DNA of 64,000 nucleotides from Neckera pumila (GCA_963969595.1 OZ018411.1:24674545-24738544), one strand, 5' to 3'; positions 49,001 through 62,528 are shown, counted from the stretch's first letter. Numbers and translations: made by a program. Notes: a model not told the origin generated them from the letters alone.

Positions 49001-52000
49001 GTAGTCATTCTTCACTAATTCATTGGAACAAATATGACTATCCTAGACTAAAGTACCTCAAAACTTCACAATAAAGCATGACAAATAAGATGAAAATTCA
49101 CTACCTGAAGCTCCACCAAAAAATTGCCTCCCATGGGAACATCAGGAGTGGCACAAGAAATGTCACAAACAAAGCCCCGCTCATCCACCCTCCTGCAGGT
49201 GTGCGTTTCCGTGGCTTTCACGGCCTTGATCAATTTGGTTGCGGCTTTCATGTAAGTCACAACTCGTTGTATGGAGTCGTTTTCGGCGTTCTTCCAAGGC
49301 TCGGCGGAATACTCGGTGGTCTTTTGTACAGCATTGAGGTTTTGAACAAATGGGGAGTCAGGCTTCAGAAGCAACGCACTCAGAGACTTGGCACTGACGG
49401 CATAGACTTGATCCAGCGACACTCCCCCAGCCAAAGGGGAAGGGAAATCGTTCGCAGCGGCCTCCATGCTCTTGCCGTCATCGTCAAAGAAAGACGTAAC
49501 CACAGTGTCCGTCTCCTCGTCGCTGCAGTCTTCGCCGGTCTCTGGGTGGAATGATCTATCCGGACTATCCATGCCCACAGAGCCACTGCAACATTCATGA
49601 TTTCATGTTAACACCAAAATTGAGGAAATGAACGCTTTTTGTAAATGAAATGAAATACCTTGGTAGCGCTATCAAAAGCCTTCGAACGAGAAACAAAATT
49701 GGCCAACACAAGATCCAAAGCTCAACAGGCAGCCACGCTACGAGAGGCTTTGTGCCTGCAGTACTGGCTCGCTATCAAGTACTTAGGTCCTACTCAAACT
49801 TCCTCACATTCACTGCAAATGTAGCTTTTGGCAATGCGGAGCCTCCAATAAATGGTGTTCATCAATAGGGGCGCTAATACATGATGTTCAGAGTGCATCA
49901 TAGACCTACGAAATAACGTAAAAACAGAATAGATGACAAGGAAGTGAATGAATTTTTCTTGCTAAAATATGTACATTGTAACCACCATCAAGCATTTGAG
50001 TGAATAATTACTACATTAAGTGGCATACTAAAACGAGATTCAAGCTCTATAAATGATGCTCACTGATAGGTAGACTAATATATGGTGTTCACAGGGTGTA
50101 ATAGGCAACCGAAATAGTGCATCAATTCTATCATACAGTAAATAGAATAAACGATGTAGGTGACCATAAAAGTACTATACACCACTTGTTGAGTCCAATA
50201 GGAATTCATTGTTCTTGTCAGTCCAATGGATATTAACATGGTTATTCATTGTGATCCCAATGTTGCTGACACAATAAGACCATGCAACCTCTGATTGAAT
50301 ATGATGCTTTCTAGAGGCCATTTCACAGGAATTTCGGATGACGAGCTATAAGTTTAACGCCACTCCACAGTGCACTTCATGCACACAAATCACAAACAGC
50401 AATAACAAGGGTGACGTAATCCATCTCTCAACAAAAACACTTTGAAAGTGCAAGACCCACCTGTCGCTGAATTTTGGAGTAGACGTAGAAGATCCTTCCC
50501 CACCATGTTTGGAAGCCCCGTCAACCCCTGCTTTACTCTTCTTATTGAAAACAGCAGTGAACCTATCTGCTAAAGTCTTGGGATGCTTATTACTCTGCTC
50601 TTTTGCAAGGTCTTCCTCATGGAGCGATTGAGAAGTCCCAGGCCAAGATCCCTGCATTCATCCAGACCTTCAGTCAGCAACCTAAATCAACCCCCAACAG
50701 GGAACAAATAAATAATGACTTCTTCCATAAAATAACCACCCTCGTACAAGATGCAATATACCGGTACTAATCAAGCATCACAAGTTAGCCCCTGAGTGAC
50801 CCAATAGCCAAGGGTTTCGCTAGGAAACTTCATTTTATGACGCTTCCAGGGAATAAAATGTACCAATAGAAAGAAAAACCATACGCAACTCCGTTGAACA
50901 ACTGAAATAGGATTAAAAGTTACTATAATGCATTCTTAAATTCCAAACTGAACTTTGAAACTGTAGCTTTGGTGCACTTACGGGTTAGGAAATCTAAGAA
51001 GAAAAAGATTAAAAAAATCTGAATGAATGTCCTGAGGCATCAATGAGGCCTCATACTTTGAGGCGTTTTGACATTCACAACACGTTGAAAGGCTGATTTA
51101 TTACCCTTACGCTTTGAGCGCTATTAACTTCCAAGCTCGAAATGTCATTGGAGAAGTCACTCAGGTCCGCGGAACTGGTGGGGGAAACCGTGGACGCGCC
51201 ATCGTCAGCCACAGACCAAGTCGACCTGTCCTCAGGCTTGGACTCTGCCACCCATCTCTGCAGCCTTGGGCCGGTGGAGACATCCTTTCCAAACAAAATG
51301 AGACTGAGTAGTATCTCGCCTGTAGAAAACAAAATATCATCACTTATATGTTGCAACAGCTCTGCTTGCAAAGACACTGAATAAATGCTTCGATTGTCAA
51401 CTGAGAATTATAATAGAGGATACTAGGGTCTGATCCTCTCCCTTATTGACTGACACCTGTTACCAACAGCAACTCATCAACACTTAGTTCGACATGAATT
51501 AGCAACAACGACCTCCAGCCTTGCATGATTGCATAAGAAATCGCCCAATACATTTAATCTCAAGACAGTTTGGCACTTTGTAGTACCCACAGCAATCTTT
51601 CCAGTGAGCTCTATCGAATGATCTCCCAATGAAAGCACACTCCTAGATATTGGTTAAAATGCCTAAAGTAACAAAAAGGTTATCCTCTACCCTAAACCCC
51701 ATAAACCCCCAAGTGAAAGCACACTCCTCCGATGATTGGCAAAAAGCTTCAAGTGACGGAAAGAGAGCCTCTACCAACAACATGGTTAGCACTCACCAGT
51801 GACAGAGAACTTGGACTTTTCACTGTTCTTGAGAGTGTGCCATTTTCGCGAGACGGTCTGCTTCTCCGCTGTAAGAATGTCACTGATGGGGATTTTCACC
51901 TGGCCTAAGAAATCACGTTTGAATCGGTCTTCGTCCCACACCACCACCAGCAGCTCCTCATCCGAGCCATCCACGTTGAAGAAAAACTCCTCATGCCACG

Positions 52001-52139
52001 AGGGATTCAAGTTCTTGTACACCGTCGCCGACTTGGCCTTGGTACTGCCCAATTGCAAGCGCACAAATGGATCACTGAGCCCATTCACATCCCGCGCCGC
52101 CAGACCGCGAGCCTCTAACACGTGCACTTGCAGTTTCAT
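43010..52139 (-). CDS. C2-VASt-C2-GRAM-VASt protein (At1g03370-like), 13 exons, 1079 residues
   Basis: Exons (minus): 51797-52139, 51111-51319, 50461-50651, 49105-49585, 48401-48559, 47532-47862, 47221-47403, 46827-47110, 46149-46265, 45152-45402, 44583-44760, 43471-43749, 43010-43243. They give 3240 bases with every phase closing. The first C2 domain (1-115) has NGLSDPFV and WDEDRFKRDFLG. A low-complexity linker follows, then VASt/StAR-like domain A (about 320-460; VSWRINF, MMKGMIENG). A hydrophobic segment (about 500-560; VLLAVLSLTIVLLHI) precedes the second C2 (about 575-700; FDYDGPF, SLGHAEI). GRAM (about 735-825; LPAEEFLINDFACA, GRLFLSPRMLGFYSNLFG) and VASt domain B (about 910-1000; LHDVPFGDHFQ) complete it. 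This order and length match the Arabidopsis protein of about 1020 residues. Such proteins bind lipids at membranes and membrane contact sites; the ligand here is unknown. The second C2 has NPYV where relatives usually have DPYV. Confidence 0.95.
44808..44833 (-). other. G-quadruplex-forming motif in an intron, 47 bases before the exon 11 acceptor
   Basis: On the transcript strand this C-run becomes GGG-T-GGGGG-T-GGG-T-GGGGG-T-GGGGG. That is four or more G-runs with single-base loops, lying in the intron between exons 10 and 11 of the C2/GRAM gene. Confidence 0.7.
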
Positions 52140-53879
52140 TTCGTAGAAAGAGAAGAAGAAGAACTACTCACTTAAATAGAGCTTACATAGCATGGGACTA
52201 GAGAATCAAAGAGTGACTACTTAAAAACGTGTATCCACTATTAATAAGGGTGAGCTTCAGCATTGGTACTTCATGTTAAGCAATGCAAGTAGTCAAGTCA
52301 CCCAGTTCTTCACCACATCTTGTGTCCAGAAGGAGCTAACTCTAACTGTTTCGATTGCTAATGCAGCAACGTGGATAATGAGCCTGAAGTTGCCTCCCCA
52401 ATACTGTGCCCATCTTGAACACCCGTTGAGCACTAATCCAAAATCTCTTAATCTGGGTTCTCTCTATCCAGCTCTTCCAGTGTCCTGATCGCCTTGTCGT
52501 CCCTGTACATGAAATTTCGAGAGGTTTCAATTCTCTTTGGCATAGCATTCTGAAGCTTGCTCCCATTCTACTATGGCACCAAAGAATTTGAAACACCAAT
52601 ACAAGAACTCGTCCACTTTTGAAGCAATGCCTTCCACTGCCAACTCTCAGACGAGCCTACATGTAAACACGCCAAGCAAGGATTGGATGATAGAAACTAA
52701 ATAATTCTAATGTGAGCCACACTCGCCTTTACACAATTCAAGATTGAGCACATTAAGAGCTTGATTCCTGACTCAATGTTCGTTAAAGATGTTCAGGGAG
52801 CTCCTCTAGAAGTTTCCGATCTACAGTGACAAGGCTTTCCAGCAATTCCGTAAATTTCGGATAGCTTCACCAACCGTGATCGACACTCAAAACTGGAATT
52901 AGTAGTGAAGCTCACTCACTGGAGACACTCTGCTTCTGCTTTGAGCAGAAAAATAAAACCCTCGAGCATAAAACCCTCCACTACAACAATTGGTGCGCAC
53001 ACTCTTCAAAAGCGTCGAAGACTCTAGATTTCGAGACCTCGAGGCTCACTCACATTCGCTCGCAATGAAGTCTCAAAACCCCACGGAAATGCGTTACCAG
53101 CGGAACTCACCAAAAAGTATTAATCCTGTGAAAGCCAGCTCCTACAAGACAGAAGCCACGTCCAGACCGCAGAGTGACAATCAAACTCGGATTGGCGTGA
53201 AGCTCACAAACAAAGTGACACTCTTTGCGTCCGAATCACGTCAAGGATCCACACACACTCACTCTCAATCTGACTCACACTCTCTCAGTCTCACTCACAC
53301 TCTCTCACACACACACACACACCGTGACACACACACACTCCCAAGCCCTTCTCCCCCTGATCAAGGCCTTGATTTGTGTGGAATCTCCATGGCGCCCAGA
53401 AGCTTCGCCTCTCCCCGTGTCTGTCAAGCTATCACCTGAGACCAACTAACTAAAGCCTGCACCTGCGGTCCTCAGAATGGAAACCCTAGTGTAGGACTAA
53501 TTACGAATGGCGACGGGGAATTGCGTGGGGTTCTTCCGTTCCTTGATGCATTACAGTATCAGATTCTTCCCTCCTTGAGTCGTCCTTGTTCATGGCCCTG
53601 ATGGCCTGATTTGGATCCCCCACGGCTGTACTAACTTATCATGGCTGCAGAAGCGGAGAATGGCAGCGGACATGGAGAGCGCGTGATTTCTGTATTTGGG
53701 GGAGTTGGGTATTGTACTTGGGTCGAAGCCTCGAAGGCCCCGAGGGGCGAAAAATCCTTGGGTCTTGGGAGTTGCGGCCTTGGTCCGTAGTGTTCGGACA
53801 GAAGGGAGTACATTGCGGAGGACGAAGCTCAGTGAGCACTTCAGCTTAGTGGAGGGAGAGGTCAAAGACTCTTTAGGCT
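52140..53879. promoter_or_regulatory. Leader/promoter region of the C2/GRAM gene with CA/CT-rich block
   Basis: The block at 53250-53345 is CA/CT-rich on the plus strand (GA/GT-rich on the gene's strand). A 149-codon plus-strand frame at 52990-53439 passes through this repeat and has no recognisable protein motif, so I do not call it a gene. Confidence 0.4.
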
Positions 53880-54162
53880 TACCGTACGTGTAGGTCAGTT
53901 TCGTAAATAACTCGGGAAAATTTGGAAGATGTCAAAATTAAAAAAATTATTGACAGCTATTTCTAAAAATCTGAAATAATTGTTTTTGAGAAAAATTAGA
54001 AAAAAAAGCAACACTTTTAAGCATGAATAGAAAGAATCGATCCAAAATTAGGAGCATCCTCATAAAGTGCTGAAAATTAAAAAATTCCCTATCTCCTGGC
54101 CGAATTGTTGAACTGCTAAAATTAAATTAATTCGGCAGGACAGGGCAGTTGCACGTACGGTA
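53880..54162. mobile_element. Complete TA-flanked MITE (283 bp)
   Basis: TA, ccgtacgtgtaggtcagttt at the left; aactgccctg-type inverted end gcacgtacgg, TA at the right. High similarity to 3494-3745 and to the reverse of 5680-5964, so probably the same recent burst. Confidence 0.85.
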
Positions 54163-57100
54163 TTACGAGACCTGAAATTATCTTCAGTGCCATTCGTTAC
54201 AGTATAGTGTTCGGTTCAGTTACTTGGAAGGAAGTCAACTTCTGGGGCGTTTAGGGGTCTGCGGGGATGGATGAACAGAGTGGATGAGGATGCCGTCACG
54301 CACCGTCACCACATTCATCCATTTTTCAGGTAGGTTTCCAGAAAGGGTGGTAGGTGCACCTGTCGTCTGGCGTTTTTGGCCAGGGCGGCTGACTGGATTG
54401 GACATTTGGATCCACCTTGCTGCGGAAATGGAATTGCATCTGCGCTTTTGCATACTAAGGTAGACAAGTCTATTACCACCCCGATTTGCAATCTGAGTAT
54501 ATTGGGGCCAATTCCAAGAAGGGTATGTATTTTTCAGAGGTGTGCGCTTGTTTCGCGAATCAAACCCAAGTGGAATTATAATTTTTCAATCAAAACTGTA
54601 ATTTCTGTGAATTTTTGAAGTGTCCACCCTGAAATTATAAAACCACTTGTAGACTGGAGTCATAAACATCATACCAACAACCCATAACCACCCTTCCATG
54701 TATCTATTAGCACATAAGTATGGACCAATGAAAAATTGACACATTAGTCTTGGTGATATCAATGCTCTGATTTTGTCAGGAAAGTGAATAGAGTTGAATG
54801 AGTGTAGTAATGGAAATGGGGCCAAAACTAGGATGGCAGAAATAGGAAGCTGGCGGCTTTAGGCTGGTTTACCTTAGCTGAGGTCGGACCACCCATTTCC
54901 AACCAGGGACCAATTCCCAACCGGTAGTGCCCCTATTTCCAATCAAGGCTTGTAATGTGTTTTTTACTCTTTTTTAAGGTTGGAACTAGTAAGATCATGA
55001 CACATGTTTTAAAGTATGCAAAAAGTAAGAAGAAAGTAGATAGTAGGAAGCTAGTTCTTGAGTGATCGAAATTGGAAGGCTCTATAGATTGGGAATTGGT
55101 TCGGAATACTTTTTGACTCCCAAAATTCACAGAAATTTCAATTTTGCCAAAAAAATTCTGAAAATTTTGCGATCTCGGTATTTTCTATCTTTCTACACGG
55201 GAAAAATCTCCATTGCATTCAACTGCTCACCATTTGCGCCACAGGGGCTTAAGTGATTAGGTATAGGTAGTCCAGCCTTATAAGGTAAATTACCCCTTTG
55301 CAAGCCAAATGGGGGCAGGCATGAATTGACCCCCTCACTTGACCCGGAGGAAAAATGCTAAAATATTATATTTTCCATGCATTATAAAGTTTGCAAGTTC
55401 TGAATTCATATTTGCAAATTAACTAGGAGAGATGTATATGGTAAGTTAATCAAGCACAAAATAAGAGGTCATTTTTTATATGCATGCCTTAAAATGACTT
55501 AGACAAGTCAAGCGAGGGGCCAATTAACCCCAACCTTTATTGTTACCACTTGAATGAATGGGAATCGTTCCCATAGTATGTTCCCGCTTATGTTCGCAAA
55601 AAATCAACAACTAGTTCAAAGGTATCCGGTGGAATTGGAAAAAGAACTGATTGCAATTTGAAAACATTGGCAAAAAATTGGTGAAAAAATCCATAAAATT
55701 TCTATTTTTGAGTAAAAAATAGAGAAAATAATTAGACTGCACTCTTAAAAAGATGGTTGAACTTGGAAACTGAAGGAAATTAGACGGAAAACACAAAAAT
55801 AACTCCAAACGTTGGTTCCCACTATAGTAAACATGCCAATCACCGCATAGACAAAGTTCAAATCCTTCTCCGTAATAATGTAGAGATTTGCGTGCTTTCA
55901 AATTTGGCAAGATTGTTAATTGTCATGTTAAGATTCACCTTCAAAAAATAGAACGCTAAAAAGTTTTTTTATGAAAAATTTATTGTAATTTAAAGGCAAT
56001 GATGTTAATATCTAGTCAAAATTTTCTTGCGGCCCTTCATCGCACAGTGTATTGTCAATTCGTTATTGGATTTCAAAGTGATAAAATGTTTCATTTCTTT
56101 GGGCGGTTAGTATATAGTAATGGAATGTTAGTTGTGTGGTTTTTGGATCTATGCGGTCATTGGCACGTTAATTCTACTTGGTTTTCCTACAAAAATGCAA
56201 AAACTTGTTGCAAGGAAGATCACATACCTTTTTCATATATTTTGTTGTTACAGACACTTACAAGCACAAAATCATGATCAAGGAACTCAAATATGAAATT
56301 GCAGCATTCAACTTGTATTGGATAGGGATTTTTCCATTTATTGTAGGTAGTGCAGAAAACAATTGTCAATAGAGTGATGAAGCTATTTGCATCCCAATAT
56401 ATGGATGAAATGGATATCTCAATATTACGGAATGGATGAAATCTGCAATATATGGATGAAAATTTATTTATTCATCCCAAAAAGTGCACATTCATCTAGA
56501 GTAAAGCAGTACCGTCCCAAGATTTGGTAGCATTTTGCAATTTTATCCATTGAAAAAAAAGAATATCTCGTCAAATATTTCCTATAATAAAAATTTGTAC
56601 CACTTTTTAACAAAATTTTGTGCAAAAAAACACACCTAGTGTTGGTATCCACAAAAGCTTGTTATTAGTGGTGAGATATAATACTCCATATTTTGGTTAT
56701 TTGCCAAATAAATGATTGCCATAACAAAGCAAGGATAACTAAGAAATGCATAGCAAGCCAAAAATATGCAGAACAGTTTAAAGATTAGCCATTGCCAAGC
56801 TCATTTCTATCATTTGATTCACATACATATGTATATATAGTGACAAACAAAATTGAGTATAGATTTTAAATTTTTTTCATTCAAACAACCATACCATAAG
56901 CATCAATGGGCAAAGTTCAAAAGTAGATATAAAAAAAGTTATAGTATATGACATATAACACATTATTATTAAAGTTTGAAGGAAAATTAGTTGTAATTTA
57001 AAAGAAAATTAATTTCAAAGTTAGCCATGTCTAAATTGGTTTTGAGCTCGATAATTTAGAATTTACTTTGTATTTTGTAATTTTTTTCTTAGAATTCTAA

Positions 57101-57560
57101 AAATAAATTTTGTACCTGGATATGTTGGTATGCATCATTTCAAATTGTTATATAGAAAACTTGAAGGAAGTGGACATTTATAGAATGTTGAATATTCACA
57201 ATCTGAATTCTCACGATATTTGAATGTTTTTGGAATTGAGAGTATGGAATTGCATTAGCCATTGTAAAGAGAGTATAGGTTGTAGCATGAACTATTGTTA
57301 CATATGAATGCCCTTACATTTGAAATATTTATTATTGAATAGGACAATGTATTTAATTTGTATATTAGAACCATATGATACAGTTTTAGATTCAAAGTTT
57401 TAGTACAAAGACTAGAGTTTATAATGAACATAATTAATTCAACCAGTTTGAACAGTTTATTTTTGTCACTTTTTATTACATCAAAGAAATTGTCAATTTA
57501 TGAAAATTAGAGTAATTTATAGTTGCTGTTAGTATTTGTAACATAAAATACTTGAAAAAA
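54163..57560. other. Gene-free stretch with one dispersed repeat
   Basis: 55099-55209 is an inverted copy of 32361-32470. Short repeats of atatatggatgaaa occur around 56390-56470. Frames here are short and AT-driven. Confidence 0.5.
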
Positions 57561-57640
57561 GGTCTCATAACATTCATAGCATTCAATGAGACTGCATTTT
57601 ACTCTCTGGAGTCCTCATCCACAAATTTCATCCATATATT
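57561..57640 (-). pseudogene. Broken copy of the left-edge exon
   Basis: On the minus strand it reads WMKFVDED, then a stop where the left-edge exon has Ala, then AVSLNAMN. It aligns with WMHFVDEAFTEAKADSLKAL at 50-246. The stop and altered residues show it is no longer functional. Confidence 0.6.
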
Positions 57641-57884
57641 ATTAATATAAGCTTCAGGACCGAGACAATGGCAATGCATTTATAGTGCGCTCCATTTTTT
57701 TTTGGCTAATTCTAGGACAAAATATACAAACAACAAATAATTATAAAGATAGATAGTTTGTCAAACTGAAGATTATGACAAACTCAATGGATTCTTGAGG
57801 TACCAATGAAATCTAACCATTTGCCATCACTAACTTACTTTGAGTTTTTTGTAGAAAGAGAAGCTCTTAATGTACACTTGCGTT

Positions 57885-58427
57885 GGTAGGAGGTAGAAAA
57901 ACCCATGTGGGATTTGTAATTCAAAGTTTGTAATTTCTAAACCGCTCATAGTTAAGTCTAAACTAGGAATTGTGTTGAAACTATGATTTTAGACCTCATT
58001 TATTCATAGTGGAATACCTTTTTTCAAAAAAAGTTGAACTAAAAACAGTTGGGTAATCAAGTTAAGTTTCATCTCCAAAAATCCGTTTGAGATTTCAATC
58101 TTCCACTTAAAAGTTATAGACAAATTTTAGAGAGGATGTATGAAAATGTCAAAAAAAAAATCCTTTCCAACCCCTCTATAAAATTTGTCCATAACTTTTA
58201 AGTGGAAGATTGAAATCTCAAACGGATTTTGTAGATGACTTGATTTTTTAACTTGATTTCCTAACTTATTTCAATTCAAAGTATTTAAAAAAATTATTCT
58301 ACTATGCCTAAATGAGGTTTGAAATTATAGTTTTAACACAATTGCTACTTTAGACTTAACTATGAGTGGTTGAGAAACTACAAATTCTAAATTACATATC
58401 CCACATGGGTTGATTTACCTCCTACCA
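57885..58427. mobile_element. Foldback/inverted-repeat element (543 bp)
   Basis: Starts ggtaggaggtagaaaaaccc and ends with its complement (gggttgatttacctcctacc). Arms of about 250 bp are inverted copies, including ccacttaaaagttatagaca and its partner. Centre at about 58155. It lies between the broken exon copy and the copied upstream block. No relation to the foldback at 14405 was seen. Confidence 0.85.
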
Positions 58428-58639
58428 CCCCATGTGTATATAAAATGTTGTCTTCTAATTCCAAATCACAAAACATGAATGGCTTACAAAGCAATGTGAG
58501 GGAATTCAAACACTGAAATTATTGCCCTCAATGAATTGATTGTCATTTTCTCTTAAAGTTGTTTTTTTGTATGTAGTTCAAATTGAAGGTGTTCGATTTT
58601 CCAATAACCCGGCTGTGCAGTCGTGACCTTGGCACTAAG

Positions 58640-58760
58640 CATAAGTTTGACATTATTGACACGTGGCCATTTAGCTAATTTGGGTGTGGAATATTCCACA
58701 TCATTCTATCCGCGGGAAGGCAATTGCTCTAAATGCTACTGAATGTTATATTGAGATCTT
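58640..58760. repeat. Copy of the sequence upstream of the left-edge gene
   Basis: acgtggc...ttag...gggtgtgg, tccacatcattc, ggaaggcaattgctct and tgaatgttat match 518-660 in order. The left-edge version carries an extra segment of about 38 bp between the two palindromic halves. Confidence 0.65.
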
Positions 58761-61488
58761 CCTTGCAAAAACTTTCTACATTTATGTTGTGGAAACAAGC
58801 AGCAAGAACAAACTCCATTCATTTACATTCATTTAAGTGGGGGCAATAAGGGAGTCTATTCACCCTGGCTACCAAATTTGAGCAAGCACGTTGTAGACAA
58901 AATTACATTAGTGGTGTACATTTCAGAAGTTGGATATACTCCATCATTATAATTTTATCTACAACAAGCTTGCTCCTATTTGTGTCCACAATGGGATCAA
59001 TTACCTTAATTGGCATGTTGTAATTTCATATGGACTTGTATGCCCTATGCCATTGCCACAATACAATAAAATAAAAACAAAAAAAATTTCATTTGATTAA
59101 ATCACATAAACTTTGAAATTCAATGTCTTTTTGGAAGTGTGTTGGTGCACCATGAAACAAAGTCTGCGCACCTTTCTTACAAAAAGCTCTCCAATAGTAT
59201 CAAGAACACTAGAAGGGCACTTAGACTAGAAAATCTCATCAAAACAAAGAAAACAAAACAAATAGCCTCATTCAAAGTATAGATATTTGACAAACTTTTG
59301 GACTTCTTCTTCACTTGAAAATTGATTGTAGAGATTGGATAGTAACAAGGAAAAAATTCATTGCACTTCATTTTTTGACTTGCCAAAATTCTAACATATA
59401 TATAAAGATGCAAAACACAAGTCTTGTTGTAAAGAACAAATTTTAGTTGTTGCTCAACAGATTTTGTCATATTTTCCAAAAGCCTTTATAAATATGGCTA
59501 AAAAAAGCTCAAAATTGTTCAAAATTAGCAATCTTTTTGCAAATAGAGGAACAAACTAAGATAAAATGTATATTGTAAGCAATGTCTCAATTAGACCTAC
59601 TTGCAATTTGTTTGTTGGATAACATTGGTTCTTAAAACTTAAGAATATCTAAGCATTGAGCATATGGATTCATCTCTTCAATTGGGGGTATTGTGGAATT
59701 TCTTGAGGAATGTTGCTCATCATAGATTGAGAATTTTCAGCCCCATGATTGTTGTTGAATTTAATAACAAACTCTTTGATATGGTTGGTCCTTATTCATA
59801 ACTCCTTAGTGGCTTTTAGAATGGTGTTCAACTTTGATTTGGATAAATCGACCACACCAGTATTCACACGTTCTTACATCTTGAATTCACTTTGAAGAAA
59901 AGCTAAAAAAATTCTATAGAGACAAATTCAATTTAATGATAGATAATTTGCAACCTTTAAAAAACAAAACTTATTGCCAAAGAAGAAGAAGAATCCACTC
60001 TCAACTAAAAAAATATTTTTGGTGTGAAATAATACTATCTTAGAGGAGGGTACTTCGCAACCTCTAAAATGCTCTAGTACATACAAGAAATGGAATAATC
60101 CACTCTCAATTAAGAAAGATCAAACTATAGTATTGTTATTAGTAATCTTGCCAAACTGTATGTTAGGGACATGAAAACTACAAACTGACAAAAGTACAAT
60201 AATACATAATAATGGTTTTCACAAAAGTGTACTGTACTAGATTGATAGTTGGACGAGATGTAAGATAAGGCAACAATAAAGGATTACTTTAAAACTGGTG
60301 TTGGCAAGATTGAGGAGGCCCTCATCTTGCCTCTTACCAATACTAGTGGATAGAGTCCTTGGGAAAAGTTATGAAAGACTATAGAAAGTTGAAAATCTAT
60401 AAAAGCTTCCTTAGGATTATGGAAAGTTCCACAAGATTATAAAAGGGCTTTCAAGGTATCTAGATCTTTGAATGTCCATGACACCAAATGATAAAAGTTT
60501 TTCTATATTCAAAATATATATTCAATTTCTATTATTTAGAATACATCGCTTACTTTGTAGACTTTCATACAATTGTAAATTAAATTTTTTTTCATCCTTT
60601 ATAAAATAGTTGCTAGTCTACTTGAAAACCATGTCTTTTATATTTTAACTTCGAACTCCTTAAATGGATACTCAATAGTACAACAAACCTCAAAAACTTC
60701 AAGTGTAACATATTAAAACAATCAATATCTCCTATCAAATTTAGAAAATAATCATTTTTAATATATCTCTAAAATAGTCATATTTACCTTCCTATGAATT
60801 TCAACTATGAATTTGGATCATTGTTCCCAGAATTTTTTTTGAAAAAAATTCGATACATAAAGTTTTCCGAAAAAATAAGTCATTTTTGCAATCATCCAAA
60901 AATATAAAACTTAGGAGGTTTTGATTTCAAACTCAAGATAAGTGTTTGCACCAAGCCGGGTGAACATTGTTATTCAAATCCAATGTGGAAGAAATCATGA
61001 CATGTGATTTATATTCTAAATACTTTAAAGTTAAAATTCATAAATATAGATTATAATTTTTTTTAGAATTAAATATTGCAAGAAAATTGTGAAGCATTTA
61101 AACCTCATGGGAAGGTGGGATGTTTTATTTACTAGCTATTCTTTAAAGATCATATCCACTTTGTTTATTGGTTTGGACTAAAGAGAAGAAGACTACATTG
61201 ACATATGTCATATATGAGGAGCTTTGAGGAAGGCCATTTGTCAAAAAACAAATCATTGTTACAAAATCAAAGGCCTTTATAAAAATTTACTTCCTCAAAC
61301 GAACTCATAATCTTAGGGTGAATATTTCAATATTGCATTGGTATCTCTACCGTGTAGTTGCCATGCATATGAAACAACCATGTCATCAAGTGAGCCTATT
61401 CTCTTAGATTTGATTTTGTTTCATATTGAGTACCACATAAGTTAATTTTATTATTATAAGATATATAATAATTTTTTTATATTGCACT
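58761..61488. other. Gene-free stretch
   Basis: AT-rich with no recognisable coding sequence. A short imperfect palindrome lies at 60300-60345. Confidence 0.4.
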
Positions 61489-61806
61489 CATTAGATGACA
61501 TTTGGGGGGTAAAAAGGGTCGTTTCAACCCTAATCTCCTTGTCAGAATGAATAGTAATGATGTCATAATATTTTGTTAATAAAAAATTAATAAAAAATAA
61601 AAAATAAAAAAATCCCCCAAAAATATTTAAATACTTAGAAAAATATTTTTTTAAAATTCAAAAAAATGTTAAAAAAATTAGGAAAATATTATTATCTAAT
61701 ATGGTAGTCATTGTGCCATGTTAGCGAGCTATTGTAACAAAGTTCCCACAATCTAGAAACTCAGGGGAACTCACTGTCCTTTAGACCCCCAAAATGTCAT
61801 ACAATG
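61489..61806. mobile_element. MITE with CATT...GGGGG-type ends (318 bp)
   Basis: Left cattagatgacatttgggggg; right, inverted, cattgtatgacattttgggg. Same terminal pattern as 12087-12380. The interior is an AT-rich run of AAAATAAAA type. Confidence 0.7.
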
Positions 61807-62200
61807 TTTTTTCCACTAGAATTTTTTTTTAAATTGTTTAGTGGCTATAGGAAAAAGATGGGATGATTTTCTTCTTCTTTAAGTCATTAATATATTGGAA
61901 GTAACTTTGTTTTAGTAAAAAAATGCAATATAAATAATGAATGTATCTCACGCTAATTGAATTAATTTAGTATTTATAGACTCTCAAAGATTTGATATAG
62001 AATGATTCTAAACATAAAATGAAAAAATTTACATAATTTTTTTAAATTTCTTATTGTAGTAAGAAATAAAATCTTTGAAAACATTCACAAAAGTTGACAT
62101 TTGTCTAATCGTATCTTTGCAAAAAAAATGTTTAATTTGGTACAAGATTGTAGAATCTATTAGCACAAAACAATATTGTGGTCCAACTCTAGAATCTTTA

Positions 62201-62528
62201 TATTGTACGCGTAGGTCAATTTTGGCACCTTGTTGTCAAAGTAGCTTAGTTTTTTTAGTTTGACAATTTGGCAACTTGAATTGGATTTCATGGCTTTCAG
62301 CACTTTGCTTTTTTTAATTCTAGATACTCCTAATTTTGAATTGATTTTTTCTATCATGCATAAATGTATTCTATTTTCTAAATTTTCTCCAGAATAATTT
62401 TTGAATATTCAAAATCATTAACGGTGAAATTTTTTTAGATTTTCAAAAATAGTTGTAGAATTTTTTAAATTTTAGCCTTGATCTAAGTTTTCCCTGTTTA
62501 TTTTTTATATTGGCCTACACATATGATA
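62201..62528. mobile_element. Old TA-flanked MITE copy (328 bp)
   Basis: Diverged member of the 5680/53880 family: left gtacgcgtaggtcaat, right ggcctacacatatga, both bordered by TA. The internal order of blocks is that of 5680-5964. Confidence 0.7.

Noticed and set aside
53250..53345. Possible CRISPR-like or structured repeat array
   Set aside because: It is a simple CA/CT microsatellite without unit-and-spacer structure, in a plant genome.
52990..53439. 149-codon plus-strand frame
   Set aside because: It runs through a CA/CT microsatellite, has no domain-like pattern, and lies in the promoter of the C2/GRAM gene.
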